21,520 nt of DNA, taken from positions 1 to 21,520 of the forward strand of contig CAYWUI010000047.1 of assembly GCA_964461435.1 (NCBI GenBank). The letters run 5' to 3'. A model generated the notes under the pieces. The model saw only the letters and a list, made by a program, of their open reading frames with translations, was not told the DNA's origin and searched no databases. Made by a program: the position numbers and the translations under genes. Position 1 is the stretch's first letter. The number at the start of each line of letters is the position of its first letter. The DNA is from G020354785 sp964461435 (GTDB lineage: Bacteria; Bacteroidota; Bacteroidia; Bacteroidales; UBA10428). This document shows positions 1-8,434 of the stretch, one piece after another.

Positions 1-40
1 CCTATAATTAATATTATGTTAAATAGGAAAAATAAATATT

Positions 41-70
41 AAAGGGGAAGTAATTTGATGCCTCCCCTTT
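41..70 (-). terminator. Rho-independent terminator of the TPR gene
   Basis: An 8-bp stem (positions 41-48 AAAGGGGA pairing with 63-70 TCCCCTTT) encloses a 14-base loop. It lies about 20 bases past the stop codon of the minus-strand TPR gene. On the minus strand the stem is followed by a T-rich run (TTTAATATTTATTTTT). On the plus strand it is followed by TTTTAT after the CCCCTTT arm, so it may also stop a transcript arriving from the left. Confidence 0.65.
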
Positions 71-90
71 TTATATGTTTAATCATTCTT

Positions 91-1419
91 TTACTTGTCC
101 AGTTGATCCTCGTCAACTTCTCCTTTTGCCTCCAGCGCTTTTACTATTGCTTCGTACTTGTCATCTAATTTCATCCTGTAATACAATGTCTTTAAAGTAC
201 GCATTGTCTCAATATCATCAGGTTCAAGCTCATGCGCTTTTTCAATGTAAGGCAATGCTTTGGCAACCTCATCATCTGCAAAAGCCTTGGCCTGGTCATA
301 TTCTTCTATGTCGTTTATCTTGTTCGCCTCCTCGTATATCTTTACAGCATTGTTGTAATACAATACGCCCAGGTTATAATAAGCATTGAAATAGTTACTG
401 TCTATCTCAAGACAATATTCATAAGACCTTTTTGCATCTTCAAACCGGTTCATTTTGTCATATAACGTGCCTTCAGCAAAATAAAATGAAATATTTTGCG
501 GATCATCTTCCTTTGCTATTGCCAGATAATCAAGAGCTTCATCAGCAAGCCCCTTCAGCAGATAGTAATTAATCAGTTCAATCAGAATATTCTGATTATC
601 AGGATGTTTCTTAAATCCATCTTTTAACACTTCCAGTCCGGATGCCGTATCACCAACAGCAGTATAACAGTTATTAAGGAATATATAGAGGAACGGATTT
701 TTATAATCATAGCCCCTGGCAATCTCAAAAAGTCTTATGGCTTCCTCATTATTTCCCAGCTCCTTGGCTATCCTTGCAGAGTTATAGTAAATTATAGTAT
801 CCACTACTCCCCCCATGATATCCAGCTTATTTATATCAAGTATCTGTTTGAAATTATCGAAAGCACCCTGGTAATTATTCCTGCTATAGCAATATATCGC
901 CTCACTTTCAAACTGCAATTTAAGCTTGTTAAGATCCGCAAGCAGGTCCTCTTTTTCATCACCTTCAGTATCCAGCTCTATAGCCTTTTCGAAAGCTCTT
1001 TTAGCCTCAGGAAGAGGATTTTCATATATCTTATCCGTTTCCACCCAGTCATCAAGAACACCATTTTTAAATATCAGTGTAATTCTTTTATAAATATACT
1101 CCTCTGTCAATACATCTCCTTCCTGGGTTTTCTTAATCTCCTCCGGTTCCTGGAAAAACAGTTTTGCTTCATTAATATTCATACCTTTCCTTATATATTG
1201 AAGATTTATAGCATAAATCTCCATCAATATCTCACCTCTTTCTATCCATGTTTTGACCTTGATATTCTTTTTGGGATCTTCTATTGCAGAATTACTCTTT
1301 TTCAGCTTATTCTCAAGAGCAGTATAATTTATAAGAGGCTGCATATCAACTGTTTGTGCTGCCAAATAACCGGCTGTAACTATTGTAAACAGTATAAAGG
1401 AAAAACTTTTGCGCTTCAT
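91..1419 (-). CDS. Exported tetratricopeptide-repeat protein
   Basis: This 442-residue protein starts with a signal peptide (Met-Lys-Arg-Lys, a hydrophobic stretch, then LAAQ at about residues 19-22), so it is exported to the periplasm or the outer-membrane periplasmic face. Residues about 160-430 consist of helical TPR-like repeats, for example EEAIRLFEIARGYDYKNPF and FEDAKRSYEYCLEIDSNYFN. The N-terminal part (about 25-150) is a less typical helical region. TPR proteins of this kind act as protein-interaction scaffolds, and no enzymatic motif is visible. It lies downstream of gyrA on the same strand, an arrangement I recall from other Bacteroidales. Its own promoter candidate at 1448-1477 and a terminator at 41-70 suggest it can be transcribed alone. 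The specific function is unknown. Confidence 0.9.
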   Translation of the reverse strand: MKRKSFSFILFTIVTAGYLAAQTVDMQPLINYTALENKLKKSNSAIEDPKKNIKVKTWIERGEILMEIYAINLQYIRKGMNINEAKLFFQEPEEIKKTQEGDVLTEEYIYKRITLIFKNGVLDDWVETDKIYENPLPEAKRAFEKAIELDTEGDEKEDLLADLNKLKLQFESEAIYCYSRNNYQGAFDNFKQILDINKLDIMGGVVDTIIYYNSARIAKELGNNEEAIRLFEIARGYDYKNPFLYIFLNNCYTAVGDTASGLEVLKDGFKKHPDNQNILIELINYYLLKGLADEALDYLAIAKEDDPQNISFYFAEGTLYDKMNRFEDAKRSYEYCLEIDSNYFNAYYNLGVLYYNNAVKIYEEANKINDIEEYDQAKAFADDEVAKALPYIEKAHELEPDDIETMRTLKTLYYRMKLDDKYEAIVKALEAKGEVDEDQLDK

Positions 1420-1447
1420 ATTTAATTAATTTTGAATTTACTTTCCG

Positions 1448-1477
1448 CAAATATAAAGTTTATATGTATTAGTTCAA
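1448..1477 (-). promoter_or_regulatory. Bacteroidota-type promoter of the TPR gene
   Basis: Read on the minus strand, TATATTTG (1455-1448) matches the Bacteroidota -7 consensus TAnnTTTG. A TTG (1477-1475) lies 19 bases upstream as the -33 element. The predicted transcript start near 1442 leaves a leader of about 20 bases before the ATG at 1419. This is one of the best-matching promoters in the window. Confidence 0.6.
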
Positions 1478-1544
1478 ATATTTTGCCAAATAAGTCATAA
1501 AAAAAGCTTTTATAACATCTGTTTAATGCCGGATATAATTATCC

Positions 1545-4019
1545 CTATTTCGATTCAGCCGTATCATTAGTATCTGAATAAATAACACTGGTAACCGCAG
1601 CAATGGAATCCCCGTTCCTGAGATTTATCAGTTTTACACCCTGGGTAGCCCTTCCCATGACACCTATACTCTCCACAGCAAGCCTGATTGTAATTCCCGA
1701 CCTGTTGATTATCATAAGGTCATCATTATCAGTAACACCTTTAATGGCAATAAGCCTGCCCGTTTTTTCAGTGATATTGATAGTCTTTACTCCTTTACCT
1801 CCCCTGTTTGTTATCCTGTAATCCTCAACATGCGTCCTTTTACCAAACCCCTTTTCCGAAACAACCAGTATAGTCGTTTCAGATATATCCTGTACACAAA
1901 CCATACCAACAACTTCATCACCGGGATTACCTGACAGCTTTATTCCCCTTACTCCTGAAGCGTTCCTGCCCATTGGTCTTACGGTACTTTCATTGAACCT
2001 GATGGCCTTCCCTGATTTGATGGCTACCAGTATCTCATTGGTTCCGTTTGTTAGTTTAGCCTGGATAAGGTTGTCCCCTTCCCTGACATTAATAGCATTA
2101 ATGCCGCTCTGCCGCGGCCGCGAATATGCTTCAAGCGACGTCTTTTTTATCGTTCCCTGCTTGGTACATATAATTATATAATTGCTTTCCAGGTAATTCC
2201 TGTCAGTAAGACTTTTAACATTAATATATGCCCTTACTTTATCGTCAGACGTGATATTTAATACATTCTGTATTGCCCTTCCCTTTGAAGTCTTTGCTCC
2301 TTCAGGTATTGCATATACTTTTAGCCAGTAGCATTTGCCCTTCTCGGTAAAAAGCAATAACGTATTATGCATGGTTGCATGGAACATATGCTCAAGGAAA
2401 TCTTCCTCCCTGGTCTCGCTCCCTTTAGATCCAATTCCTCCCCTTTGCTGGGTCCTGAATTCAGTGAGCGGTGTTCTTTTTATATATCCCAGGTGCGATA
2501 TCGTGATAATCATATCATCATCCGAATAGAAATCCTCAGGATTAAACTCTTCAACGCTGTGTACTATCTCGGTCCTTCTCTCATCCCCAAATTTATCCCT
2601 TATCTCATTAAGTTCTTCCTTTATTATATTCATCCTCAGCTCCTCGCTTTCGAGAATTTCCTTTAACCTGCCAATTAATTCTATAAGTTCTGTATGTTCC
2701 TGTCTTACTTTATCTCTCTCTAAACCAGTAAGTCTCTGCAGCCTCATTTCAAGTATTGCTTTAGCCTGAATTTCAGATAATCTGAAACTCTTCATCAGTC
2801 CTTCCTTTGCATCATCGGGGGTAGCGGATGCTTTTATCAATGCAATTACCGCATCTATATTATCAAGCGCAATTAACAGTCCGTCAAGTATGTGTGCCCT
2901 CTTCTCGGACTGCTCCAGATCATACTTTGTCCGTCTTACTACAACATCATGCCTGTGACTCACAAAATATTTTATTGTCTGCTGTAATGACAATAATCTT
3001 GGGCGTCCCCTTACAAGGGCTATATTGTTAACATTAAAGGCAGTCTGCAACTGGGTATATTTATAAAGCTTGTTTAAAACAACAGATGATTGAGCATCCT
3101 TTTTAAGGATAATAACGATCCTGGTTCCGTTTCTGTCCGATTCATCATTTATATAAGATATCCCGCTAATTTTCTTATCATTAATCAGTTCGGCAGTTTT
3201 TGATATCATTTCGGCCTTGTTAACCATATATGGTATCTCCGATACAATTATTTTTTCCCGGCCGCTGCCCGTGATTTCAATTTCAGTCTTTGCTCTCAGT
3301 GTAATTCTGCCTTTACCTGTCTCATATGCATCAATAACTCCCTGGTAGCCATAAATAATTCCGCCTGTAGGAAAGTCAGGTGCCTTGATATGCTGCATTA
3401 ATTCAGAGGTTGAAATATCATTATTGTCTATATAGGCAACAATAGCATCGCACACCTCAGACAGATTGTGAGGAGGTATATTTGTTGCCATCCCGACCGC
3501 AATTCCTGATGCTCCGTTTATAAGCAGATTAGGAATCCTTGTTGGCAATATTGTAGGTTCCTGGAGTGAATCGTCAAAATTAAGCTGGAAGTCAACCGTA
3601 TTCTTGTTTATGTCTGCCAGGGTCTCCTCTGCAATTTTCTGCAACCTGGCTTCAGTATAACGCATTGCAGCCGGACTGTCATTATCCATGGAGCCGAAGT
3701 TACCCTGTCCGTCTATGAGAGGGTATCTCAATGACCAGGATTGTGCCATCCTGACCATAGCATCATATACCGATGTGTCACCATGAGGATGGTACTTGCC
3801 AAGCACTTCTCCCACTATCCTTGCGGACTTTTTATAAGGCCTGTTCGAATAAAGACCAAGTTCAAACATACCATACAGCACCCTCCGGTGAACCGGTTTT
3901 AAGCCGTCTCTCACATCAGGCAAAGCACGTGAAACAATAACCGACATAGAATAATCTATGTAGGCCGACTTCATTTCTTCCTCGATATTGATTTTAATTA
4001 TCTTCTCTCCTTCAGCCAT
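1545..4019 (-). CDS. gyrA: DNA gyrase subunit A
   Basis: This is the breakage-reunion subunit of DNA gyrase, which with GyrB introduces negative supercoils in the cytoplasm using ATP. The protein has 824 residues, normal for the family. The catalytic tyrosine is Y121 in AAMRYTEAR. The quinolone-pocket segment YHPHGDTSVYDAMVRMAQ has Thr82 at the place of E. coli Ser83 and Asp86 at the place of Asp87. The C-terminal beta-pinwheel begins after about residue 500 and carries a GyrA-box variant QQRGGIG (524-530; canonical QRRGGKG), which supports gyrase rather than topoisomerase IV ParC. There is no acidic C-terminal tail; the protein ends in SDTNDTAESK. It is divergent from clpC across a 216-base gap. 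A -7-like CATATTTG on the minus strand near 4140 has one mismatch to consensus. Confidence 0.98.
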   Translation of the reverse strand: MAEGEKIIKINIEEEMKSAYIDYSMSVIVSRALPDVRDGLKPVHRRVLYGMFELGLYSNRPYKKSARIVGEVLGKYHPHGDTSVYDAMVRMAQSWSLRYPLIDGQGNFGSMDNDSPAAMRYTEARLQKIAEETLADINKNTVDFQLNFDDSLQEPTILPTRIPNLLINGASGIAVGMATNIPPHNLSEVCDAIVAYIDNNDISTSELMQHIKAPDFPTGGIIYGYQGVIDAYETGKGRITLRAKTEIEITGSGREKIIVSEIPYMVNKAEMISKTAELINDKKISGISYINDESDRNGTRIVIILKKDAQSSVVLNKLYKYTQLQTAFNVNNIALVRGRPRLLSLQQTIKYFVSHRHDVVVRRTKYDLEQSEKRAHILDGLLIALDNIDAVIALIKASATPDDAKEGLMKSFRLSEIQAKAILEMRLQRLTGLERDKVRQEHTELIELIGRLKEILESEELRMNIIKEELNEIRDKFGDERRTEIVHSVEEFNPEDFYSDDDMIITISHLGYIKRTPLTEFRTQQRGGIGSKGSETREEDFLEHMFHATMHNTLLLFTEKGKCYWLKVYAIPEGAKTSKGRAIQNVLNITSDDKVRAYINVKSLTDRNYLESNYIIICTKQGTIKKTSLEAYSRPRQSGINAINVREGDNLIQAKLTNGTNEILVAIKSGKAIRFNESTVRPMGRNASGVRGIKLSGNPGDEVVGMVCVQDISETTILVVSEKGFGKRTHVEDYRITNRGGKGVKTINITEKTGRLIAIKGVTDNDDLMIINRSGITIRLAVESIGVMGRATQGVKLINLRNGDSIAAVTSVIYSDTNDTAESK

Positions 4020-4171
4020 TTCTTTGGTAGCAATAATTCCTGGTTGTTAAAAAATTGTAGTAAATTTAAGTATATTCTGAACACTAAAGTAGGTATTTAT
4101 TATAATTTTATGATTGGATGACTATTATAATTATTAACACAAATATGTTTATAAATGGTTATTTTTATTAG

Positions 4172-4179
4172 TATATTTG
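4172..4179 (+). promoter_or_regulatory. Candidate -7 element upstream of clpC
   Basis: TATATTTG matches TAnnTTTG exactly, 56 bases before the clpC ATG. No TTG is present at the usual -33 distance, so the call rests on the -7 element alone. The expected transcript start (about 4184-4187) would coincide with the ATG of the short upstream ORF at 4187. Confidence 0.4.
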
Positions 4180-4186
4180 TAATGAT

Positions 4187-4246
4187 ATGGATGCTACTGA
4201 TCATACCATTTGTGAATGTAAAACTTTAATAATTTATGGATGCTAA
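4187..4246 (+). CDS. Possible 19-codon upstream ORF overlapping the clpC start
   Basis: An ATG at 4187 opens a 19-residue frame (MDATDHTICECKTLIIYGC) ending in TAA at 4244-4246. It thus overlaps the first codons of clpC (ATG at 4236) in another frame. Its first 11 bases with flank (TATGGATGCTA, 4186-4196) are repeated exactly at the clpC start (4235-4245). It could be a translated leader that couples to clpC, or only a by-product of a small duplication. Translation is not shown by the sequence. Confidence 0.25.
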   Translation: MDATDHTICECKTLIIYGC

Positions 4247-6782
4247 ATTTTCACAGAGAATCAAGGATGTGCTGACCTATAGCAAGGAAGAAGCAATAAG
4301 ACTGGGGAATAAAGAAATAGGTCCCGAACATCTTTTTTTAGGCATACTTCGCGAAGGTGAAGGTGTCGCCATTAACGTATTGATTTCTCTGAGAGTAAAC
4401 CTTTATGAATTAAGAAAAGATATTGAAGCCACACTGGCTTCTGCCGGTCCGATGAAAGTCACGGAAACTGATAACATACCGCTGCTGAAATCTTCCGAGC
4501 GCGTATTAAAGCTGGTTTATCTCGAAGCCAAATCATTAAAAAATACCACAATTGATACCGGGCACTTATTACTGGCAATTATTAAAGACGAAGACAGCAT
4601 CATTGCAAGAGTTTTATACGAACATAACATAAGCTATGAAAAGGTAAGAAAAGAAATTCTTAAGGAAAGGGAAGAGAATACCGAATCGGAGGAGATAAGT
4701 GCGGAATTTCCCCATGAAGAAGATGATACGGGCGGCACCTTTGGATCCGGCAAGGGCGGCGGATCGGATCAATCGTCAAAATCCAGCTCCGATACACCTG
4801 TCCTTGATAATTTCGGAATAGACCTTACAAAAGCAGCCGAGGAAGACCGCCTCGATCCTATTATAGGCAGAGAAAGGGAAATTGAAAGGATAGCACAGAT
4901 CCTTAGCAGGCGCAAAAAAAATAATCCTATTTTAATCGGTGAACCGGGAGTCGGAAAATCAGCTATTGCTGAAGGACTGGCAATGCGTATTGTTCAGCGT
5001 AAAGTATCAAGGGTCCTTTTCGGTAAACGCGTGGTAACCCTTGACCTCGCTTCTATAGTCGCCGGCACAAAATACAGGGGACAATTTGAAGAACGTATGA
5101 AAGCTATTCTGAATGAATTGTCAAAAACATCCGAGATAATCCTGTTTATCGATGAAATTCATACTATTGTCGGCGCAGGAGGCGCAACAGGGTCGCTTGA
5201 TGCTGCAAATATGCTTAAGCCGGCACTGGCAAGAGGCGACATCCAGTGCATAGGTTCAACAACACTTGATGAATACAGGCAGCATATTGAAAAAGACGGT
5301 GCCCTGGAACGCAGATTCCAGAAAGTAATGATAAATCCTACCACACCTGAAGAAACAGTTGAAATATTAAATAATATCAAGGAGAGATATGAGGACCACC
5401 ATAATGTTATTTATACTCCTGAAGCCATAGAAGCCTGTGTCAAACTGACTAACAGGTATATAACAGACAGGCACCTTCCGGATAAAGCTATCGATGCCCT
5501 GGATGAGTCAGGTTCAAGGGTGCATATATCTAATATTGTTGTCCCCCAGAAAATTCTTGAACTTGAGCATAATTTTGAAGAAACTAAAAAGGAGAAAATA
5601 AAAGCCGTTAAAAATCAGAATTTTGAGAAAGCTGCAAGCTTCAGGGATAAGGAAAAAGAATATCTCGATTTGCTTGAAGAAGAGAAGCAGCGCTGGGAAA
5701 AGGAACTTTCAAGAAACAGGGAGATTGTAGATGAAGAAAGGGTAGCTGAAGTTGTGGCCATGATGACAGGCGTACCAGTGCAGCGAATTGCACAGGCCGA
5801 AGGTGAAAGGCTGCTGAAGATGAGTTCCGAACTCAGAGGAAGAGTAATCGGACAGGAAGAGGCCATAAACAAAGTTGTCAAGTCAATCCAGAGAAACCGG
5901 GCCGGATTAAAAGATCCCAATAAACCTATAGGAACATTCATATTCCTTGGGCCCACGGGAGTTGGAAAAACACAGCTTGCCAAAGTGCTTGCCCAGTATC
6001 TTTTTGATTCTACAGACAACCTGATAAGGCTGGATATGAGCGAGTACATGGAGAAATTCACAGTATCGAGACTGGTGGGTGCTCCCCCCGGATATATTGG
6101 TTATGAAGAAGGCGGACAGCTGACAGAAAAAGTAAGAAGAAAACCTTATTCTGTCGTATTGTTTGATGAACTTGAAAAGGCACATCCCGATGTATTCCAT
6201 ATCCTGCTGCAGGTACTAGATGAGGGACAGCTTACAGACAGCCTGGGCCGAAGGGTCGATTTCAGGAATACGATCATTATAATGACATCCAATATAGGAA
6301 CACGACAGTTAAAAGACTTCGGACAGGGCGTCGGATTTACCACGCAGGCAAAACAGCAGGAAATCAATGAATATGCCAAAGGCGTAATTCAAAATGCACT
6401 TAAAAAGCATTTTGCTCCTGAATTCCTGAACAGGCTTGATGATGTCGTGGTATTTAATGCCCTGACAAAAGAAGATATATTCAAAATAATAGATATTGAG
6501 CTTAAAGGTTTGTTTGAAAGAATATTCGCACTTGGCTATGAAATAAAGCTTTCCACGGCAGCAAAAGAATTCATCGCTGAAAAAGGTTATGATATCCAGT
6601 TTGGAGCACGCCCCCTGAAACGTGCTATTCAAAAATACCTCGAGGATCCTATGGCAGAAGTTATCATTAAATCAAACCTCAAGGAGGGTGACGTTATAGC
6701 CGTTGGATTCAACAAGAAGAAAGAGGAAATAACTATGAAAGTAGTTAATAAAGTCGTTGCAGCAAAAGAACTGGATAAATAA
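4236..6782 (+). CDS. clpC: Clp protease ATP-binding subunit ClpC
   Basis: This is a HSP100/AAA+ unfoldase that feeds damaged or regulated proteins to ClpP and can disaggregate them. The 848 residues contain a double Clp N-domain (about 1-145), a flexible Gly/Ser-rich linker (about 155-190), a first AAA+ module with Walker A GEPGVGKS (235-242) and Walker B FIDEIH near 305, a short middle domain with a UVR-like segment (about 460-495), and a second AAA+ module with GPTGVGKT (572-579). The short middle domain separates it from ClpB. The VGF tripeptide at about 699-701 lies at the ClpP-docking loop position, supporting a protease partner. The start at 4236 gives the normal N-terminus MDAKFSQRIKDVL. 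It is divergent from gyrA and convergent with pyrD, 40 bases apart. Confidence 0.97.
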   Translation: MDAKFSQRIKDVLTYSKEEAIRLGNKEIGPEHLFLGILREGEGVAINVLISLRVNLYELRKDIEATLASAGPMKVTETDNIPLLKSSERVLKLVYLEAKSLKNTTIDTGHLLLAIIKDEDSIIARVLYEHNISYEKVRKEILKEREENTESEEISAEFPHEEDDTGGTFGSGKGGGSDQSSKSSSDTPVLDNFGIDLTKAAEEDRLDPIIGREREIERIAQILSRRKKNNPILIGEPGVGKSAIAEGLAMRIVQRKVSRVLFGKRVVTLDLASIVAGTKYRGQFEERMKAILNELSKTSEIILFIDEIHTIVGAGGATGSLDAANMLKPALARGDIQCIGSTTLDEYRQHIEKDGALERRFQKVMINPTTPEETVEILNNIKERYEDHHNVIYTPEAIEACVKLTNRYITDRHLPDKAIDALDESGSRVHISNIVVPQKILELEHNFEETKKEKIKAVKNQNFEKAASFRDKEKEYLDLLEEEKQRWEKELSRNREIVDEERVAEVVAMMTGVPVQRIAQAEGERLLKMSSELRGRVIGQEEAINKVVKSIQRNRAGLKDPNKPIGTFIFLGPTGVGKTQLAKVLAQYLFDSTDNLIRLDMSEYMEKFTVSRLVGAPPGYIGYEEGGQLTEKVRRKPYSVVLFDELEKAHPDVFHILLQVLDEGQLTDSLGRRVDFRNTIIIMTSNIGTRQLKDFGQGVGFTTQAKQQEINEYAKGVIQNALKKHFAPEFLNRLDDVVVFNALTKEDIFKIIDIELKGLFERIFALGYEIKLSTAAKEFIAEKGYDIQFGARPLKRAIQKYLEDPMAEVIIKSNLKEGDVIAVGFNKKKEEITMKVVNKVVAAKELDK

Positions 6783-6822
6783 TTCCAAAATATAATACAG
6801 GCCTAAAAATCACTTGTGAATA

Positions 6823-7863
6823 TCAGGAACTGAAACGCTTCAGAATAGCCTTATTTATTCTTTTTACCAGGGACGGTCCTTCATAAATAAATCCTGTATA
6901 CAACTGCACCAGCGTTGCCCCTGCTTCCAGCTTTTCAATAGCATCATTGGGAGACATTATACCGCCAACGCCAATTACCGGCATATTCCCGTTTGTCTTT
7001 TTACTTATATATCTTATTATCTCTGTTGACCGGTCTCCGAGGGGTTTACCGCTGAGACCCCCGTTCCCTATTTTTTCAATCCTCTCCGCCCCGGTTTTCA
7101 GTCCCTTTCTTACAATGGTTGTGTTTGTTGCCACTATACCATCAACACCCGTCTTTTCACAAATGCCAATTATTTCATCCAGTTTTTTGTGATCCAAATC
7201 AGGAGAAATCTTTAATAATACGGGCTTGTAATATACCCTTTCTTTCCTGATCTTCATTAATCTGCCCAGAATTTCTTCAAGTGAGGAAGCATCCTGGAGC
7301 TCTGTGAGATTATTTATATTCGGACAGCTAACATTAACCACAAAATAATCAACATGTCCGTACAGCCCCTTAAAACAGGACTCATAATCATTAACCGCAT
7401 CCTCATTGGCTGTGGTGCTGTTTTTGCCAATGTTTCCGCCAATAATAAGACCCCTCTTTCTTTTTTTTAGTCGCCTTGCCACCGACTCCACACCGTCATT
7501 GTTAAAGCCCATCCTGTTAATCAAAGCCCTATCCTTTACAAGCCTGAATGATCTTGGCCTTTTATTTCCTGACTGTGGTTCAGGAGTTATCGTTCCTATT
7601 TCAATAAAAGAAAACCCGAAACAACATAGTTCATTATATAACTTGCCATTCTTATCAAATCCCGCAGCCATACCGACAGGATTGCCAAATTCCATTCCTG
7701 CAAGATTTCTGTGTAATTTTTTATTCCTTACAATGAATATACACCGCAATAATCCCTTAAATCCCGGTATTTTTATTATTACCCTTAAAAAAACACTTAT
7801 AATATTGTGGATGGTCTCAGGAGGTATAAGAAATAATAAGGGTCTGATGAGGTATTTATACAT
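6823..7863 (-). CDS. pyrD: Dihydroorotate dehydrogenase, quinone type
   Basis: This FMN enzyme oxidises dihydroorotate to orotate, the fourth step of pyrimidine synthesis. The 346 residues and the hydrophobic N-terminal helical extension (about 1-45) match class 2 enzymes, which associate with the inner face of the membrane and reduce quinone. FMN/substrate motifs include AAGFDKNG (66-73), NRMGFNN (116-122), KIS (218-220), ATNTT (245-249), GGLSGKPL (268-275) and IGVGGI (297-302). The catalytic-base position reads NVSCPN, with Cys180 where E. coli PyrD has Ser175; Cys is the residue used by class 1 enzymes. A -7 element candidate (TATCTTTG, 7885-7878 minus) lies just upstream, giving a leader of only about 8 bases. 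Confidence 0.95.
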   Translation of the reverse strand: MYKYLIRPLLFLIPPETIHNIISVFLRVIIKIPGFKGLLRCIFIVRNKKLHRNLAGMEFGNPVGMAAGFDKNGKLYNELCCFGFSFIEIGTITPEPQSGNKRPRSFRLVKDRALINRMGFNNDGVESVARRLKKRKRGLIIGGNIGKNSTTANEDAVNDYESCFKGLYGHVDYFVVNVSCPNINNLTELQDASSLEEILGRLMKIRKERVYYKPVLLKISPDLDHKKLDEIIGICEKTGVDGIVATNTTIVRKGLKTGAERIEKIGNGGLSGKPLGDRSTEIIRYISKKTNGNMPVIGVGGIMSPNDAIEKLEAGATLVQLYTGFIYEGPSLVKRINKAILKRFSS

Positions 7864-7877
7864 TCAGCAGTTTTTAA

Positions 7878-7885
7878 CAAAGATA
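7878..7885 (-). promoter_or_regulatory. Candidate -7 element of pyrD
   Basis: On the minus strand TATCTTTG fits TAnnTTTG, 15 bases upstream of the pyrD ATG and in the 41-base gap after the regulator gene. There is no good TTG at the -33 distance, so read-through from the regulator gene remains possible. Confidence 0.3.
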
Positions 7886-7904
7886 GCCAAGTTTTTTTAC
7901 TTAA

Positions 7905-8354
7905 TTAATCCAGTTTATAATATTCTTTAAATGTACCGTTCGAAAATAATACAAGCACTTTTTCAATCATTGTTACATTTGTAACCTCATCTTTAACCTT
8001 AAATTCCTCTGTTATTTTTTTATCTTTTGCAGCCACGCTATCTTCAGTGTTCACAAAAGATTTACCAGATCCAAGCGCTTCCCTTTTTTCATTATTCTTA
8101 AATAATTCAGGTTCCACTTTTATTTCTCCTTCGCTACTTTTTTCGTCTTTATACATGCTTCCCTTGCCATTTATTAACCATTCAGCATTAATATTTGGAA
8201 AACTGGAAATAGTTTTTAATATGAAATCATAACTTGGTTTGTTTCTTCCGCTTATAATATGGGATATGCTTGATCTCTGCACTCCTATCCTGTCTGCGAA
8301 CCTTGTGGCAGTCAATCTTTCATTTTCAAGTATTTTCAGTATTCTTTCTTTCAT
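7905..8354 (-). CDS. XRE-type helix-turn-helix transcriptional regulator
   Basis: This 149-residue protein has an N-terminal HTH_3/Cro-CI type DNA-binding domain (about 1-66). Its helix-turn-helix is centred on LTATRFADRIGVQRSSISHIISGRN, given here by its key parts TRFADRIGV and SSISHIISG, and the following NAEWLINGKGSMY is typical of Bacteroidota XRE regulators. Residues about 70-125 are charged and probably flexible. The C-terminal end (VLVLFSNGTFKEYYK) is a short strand-forming segment seen in such proteins, possibly for dimerisation. There is no peptidase domain, so it is not a LexA/CI-like self-cleaving repressor. Its promoter (8371-8401) contains and adjoins copies of the repeated motif ACANATGTAA, which suggests autoregulation. 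Targets beyond itself are unknown. Confidence 0.85.
   Translation of the reverse strand: MKERILKILENERLTATRFADRIGVQRSSISHIISGRNKPSYDFILKTISSFPNINAEWLINGKGSMYKDEKSSEGEIKVEPELFKNNEKREALGSGKSFVNTEDSVAAKDKKITEEFKVKDEVTNVTMIEKVLVLFSNGTFKEYYKLD
7972..7985. promoter_or_regulatory. Operator-like palindrome inside the regulator gene
   Basis: GTTACATTTGTAAC has perfectly complementary 6-base arms around TT. It contains, on the minus strand, the same ACAAATGTAA 10-mer found upstream of the gene. It encodes part of EVTNVTM near the protein's C-terminus, so the match could be chance. Confidence 0.3.
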
Positions 8355-8370
8355 TTTTCTTGTTTTTTAG

Positions 8371-8401
8371 CAAATTTAAACAAATGTAAATTAAATAACA
8401 A
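8371..8401 (-). promoter_or_regulatory. Promoter of the XRE regulator gene
   Basis: On the minus strand TAAATTTG (8378-8371) fits the -7 consensus. TTG (8401-8399) lies 20 bases upstream as -33. The predicted start near 8364 leaves a leader of about 10 bases. The spacer between the two elements holds one copy of ACANATGTAA (8380-8389), and a second copy (8404-8413) begins just outside the -33 element. A protein bound there would cover RNA polymerase contacts. Confidence 0.6.
8380..8389 (+). promoter_or_regulatory. Operator candidate O1 (ACAAATGTAA)
   Basis: This is a copy of the ACANATGTAA 10-mer located in the -33/-7 spacer of the regulator promoter. Its position predicts repression. Confidence 0.45.
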
Positions 8402-8403
8402 CA

Positions 8404-8413
8404 ACATATGTAA
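8404..8413 (+). promoter_or_regulatory. Operator candidate O2 (ACATATGTAA)
   Basis: A second copy starts 24 bases after O1, next to the -33 element. The core ACATATGT is a perfect palindrome. Confidence 0.45.
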
Positions 8414-8434
8414 ACTTATCTTGATTTTTAATGC

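Noticed and set aside
1502..1511. AAAAGCTTTT palindrome downstream of gyrA
   Set aside because: A loopless A/T-rich palindrome cannot form a useful terminator stem.
4137..4145. CATATTTG on the minus strand as the gyrA -7 element
   Set aside because: It has one mismatch in a defined consensus base and no -33 partner, so it is mentioned only in the gyrA entry.
5615..6061. 148-codon open frame on the minus strand inside clpC
   Set aside because: It is antisense to the most conserved part of ClpC and its composition (Ser/Leu/Phe-rich) is that of a mirrored coding frame.
7406..7930. 174-codon open frame on the plus strand across pyrD
   Set aside because: It is antisense to well-supported PyrD and the regulator's end; no motif or start context supports it.
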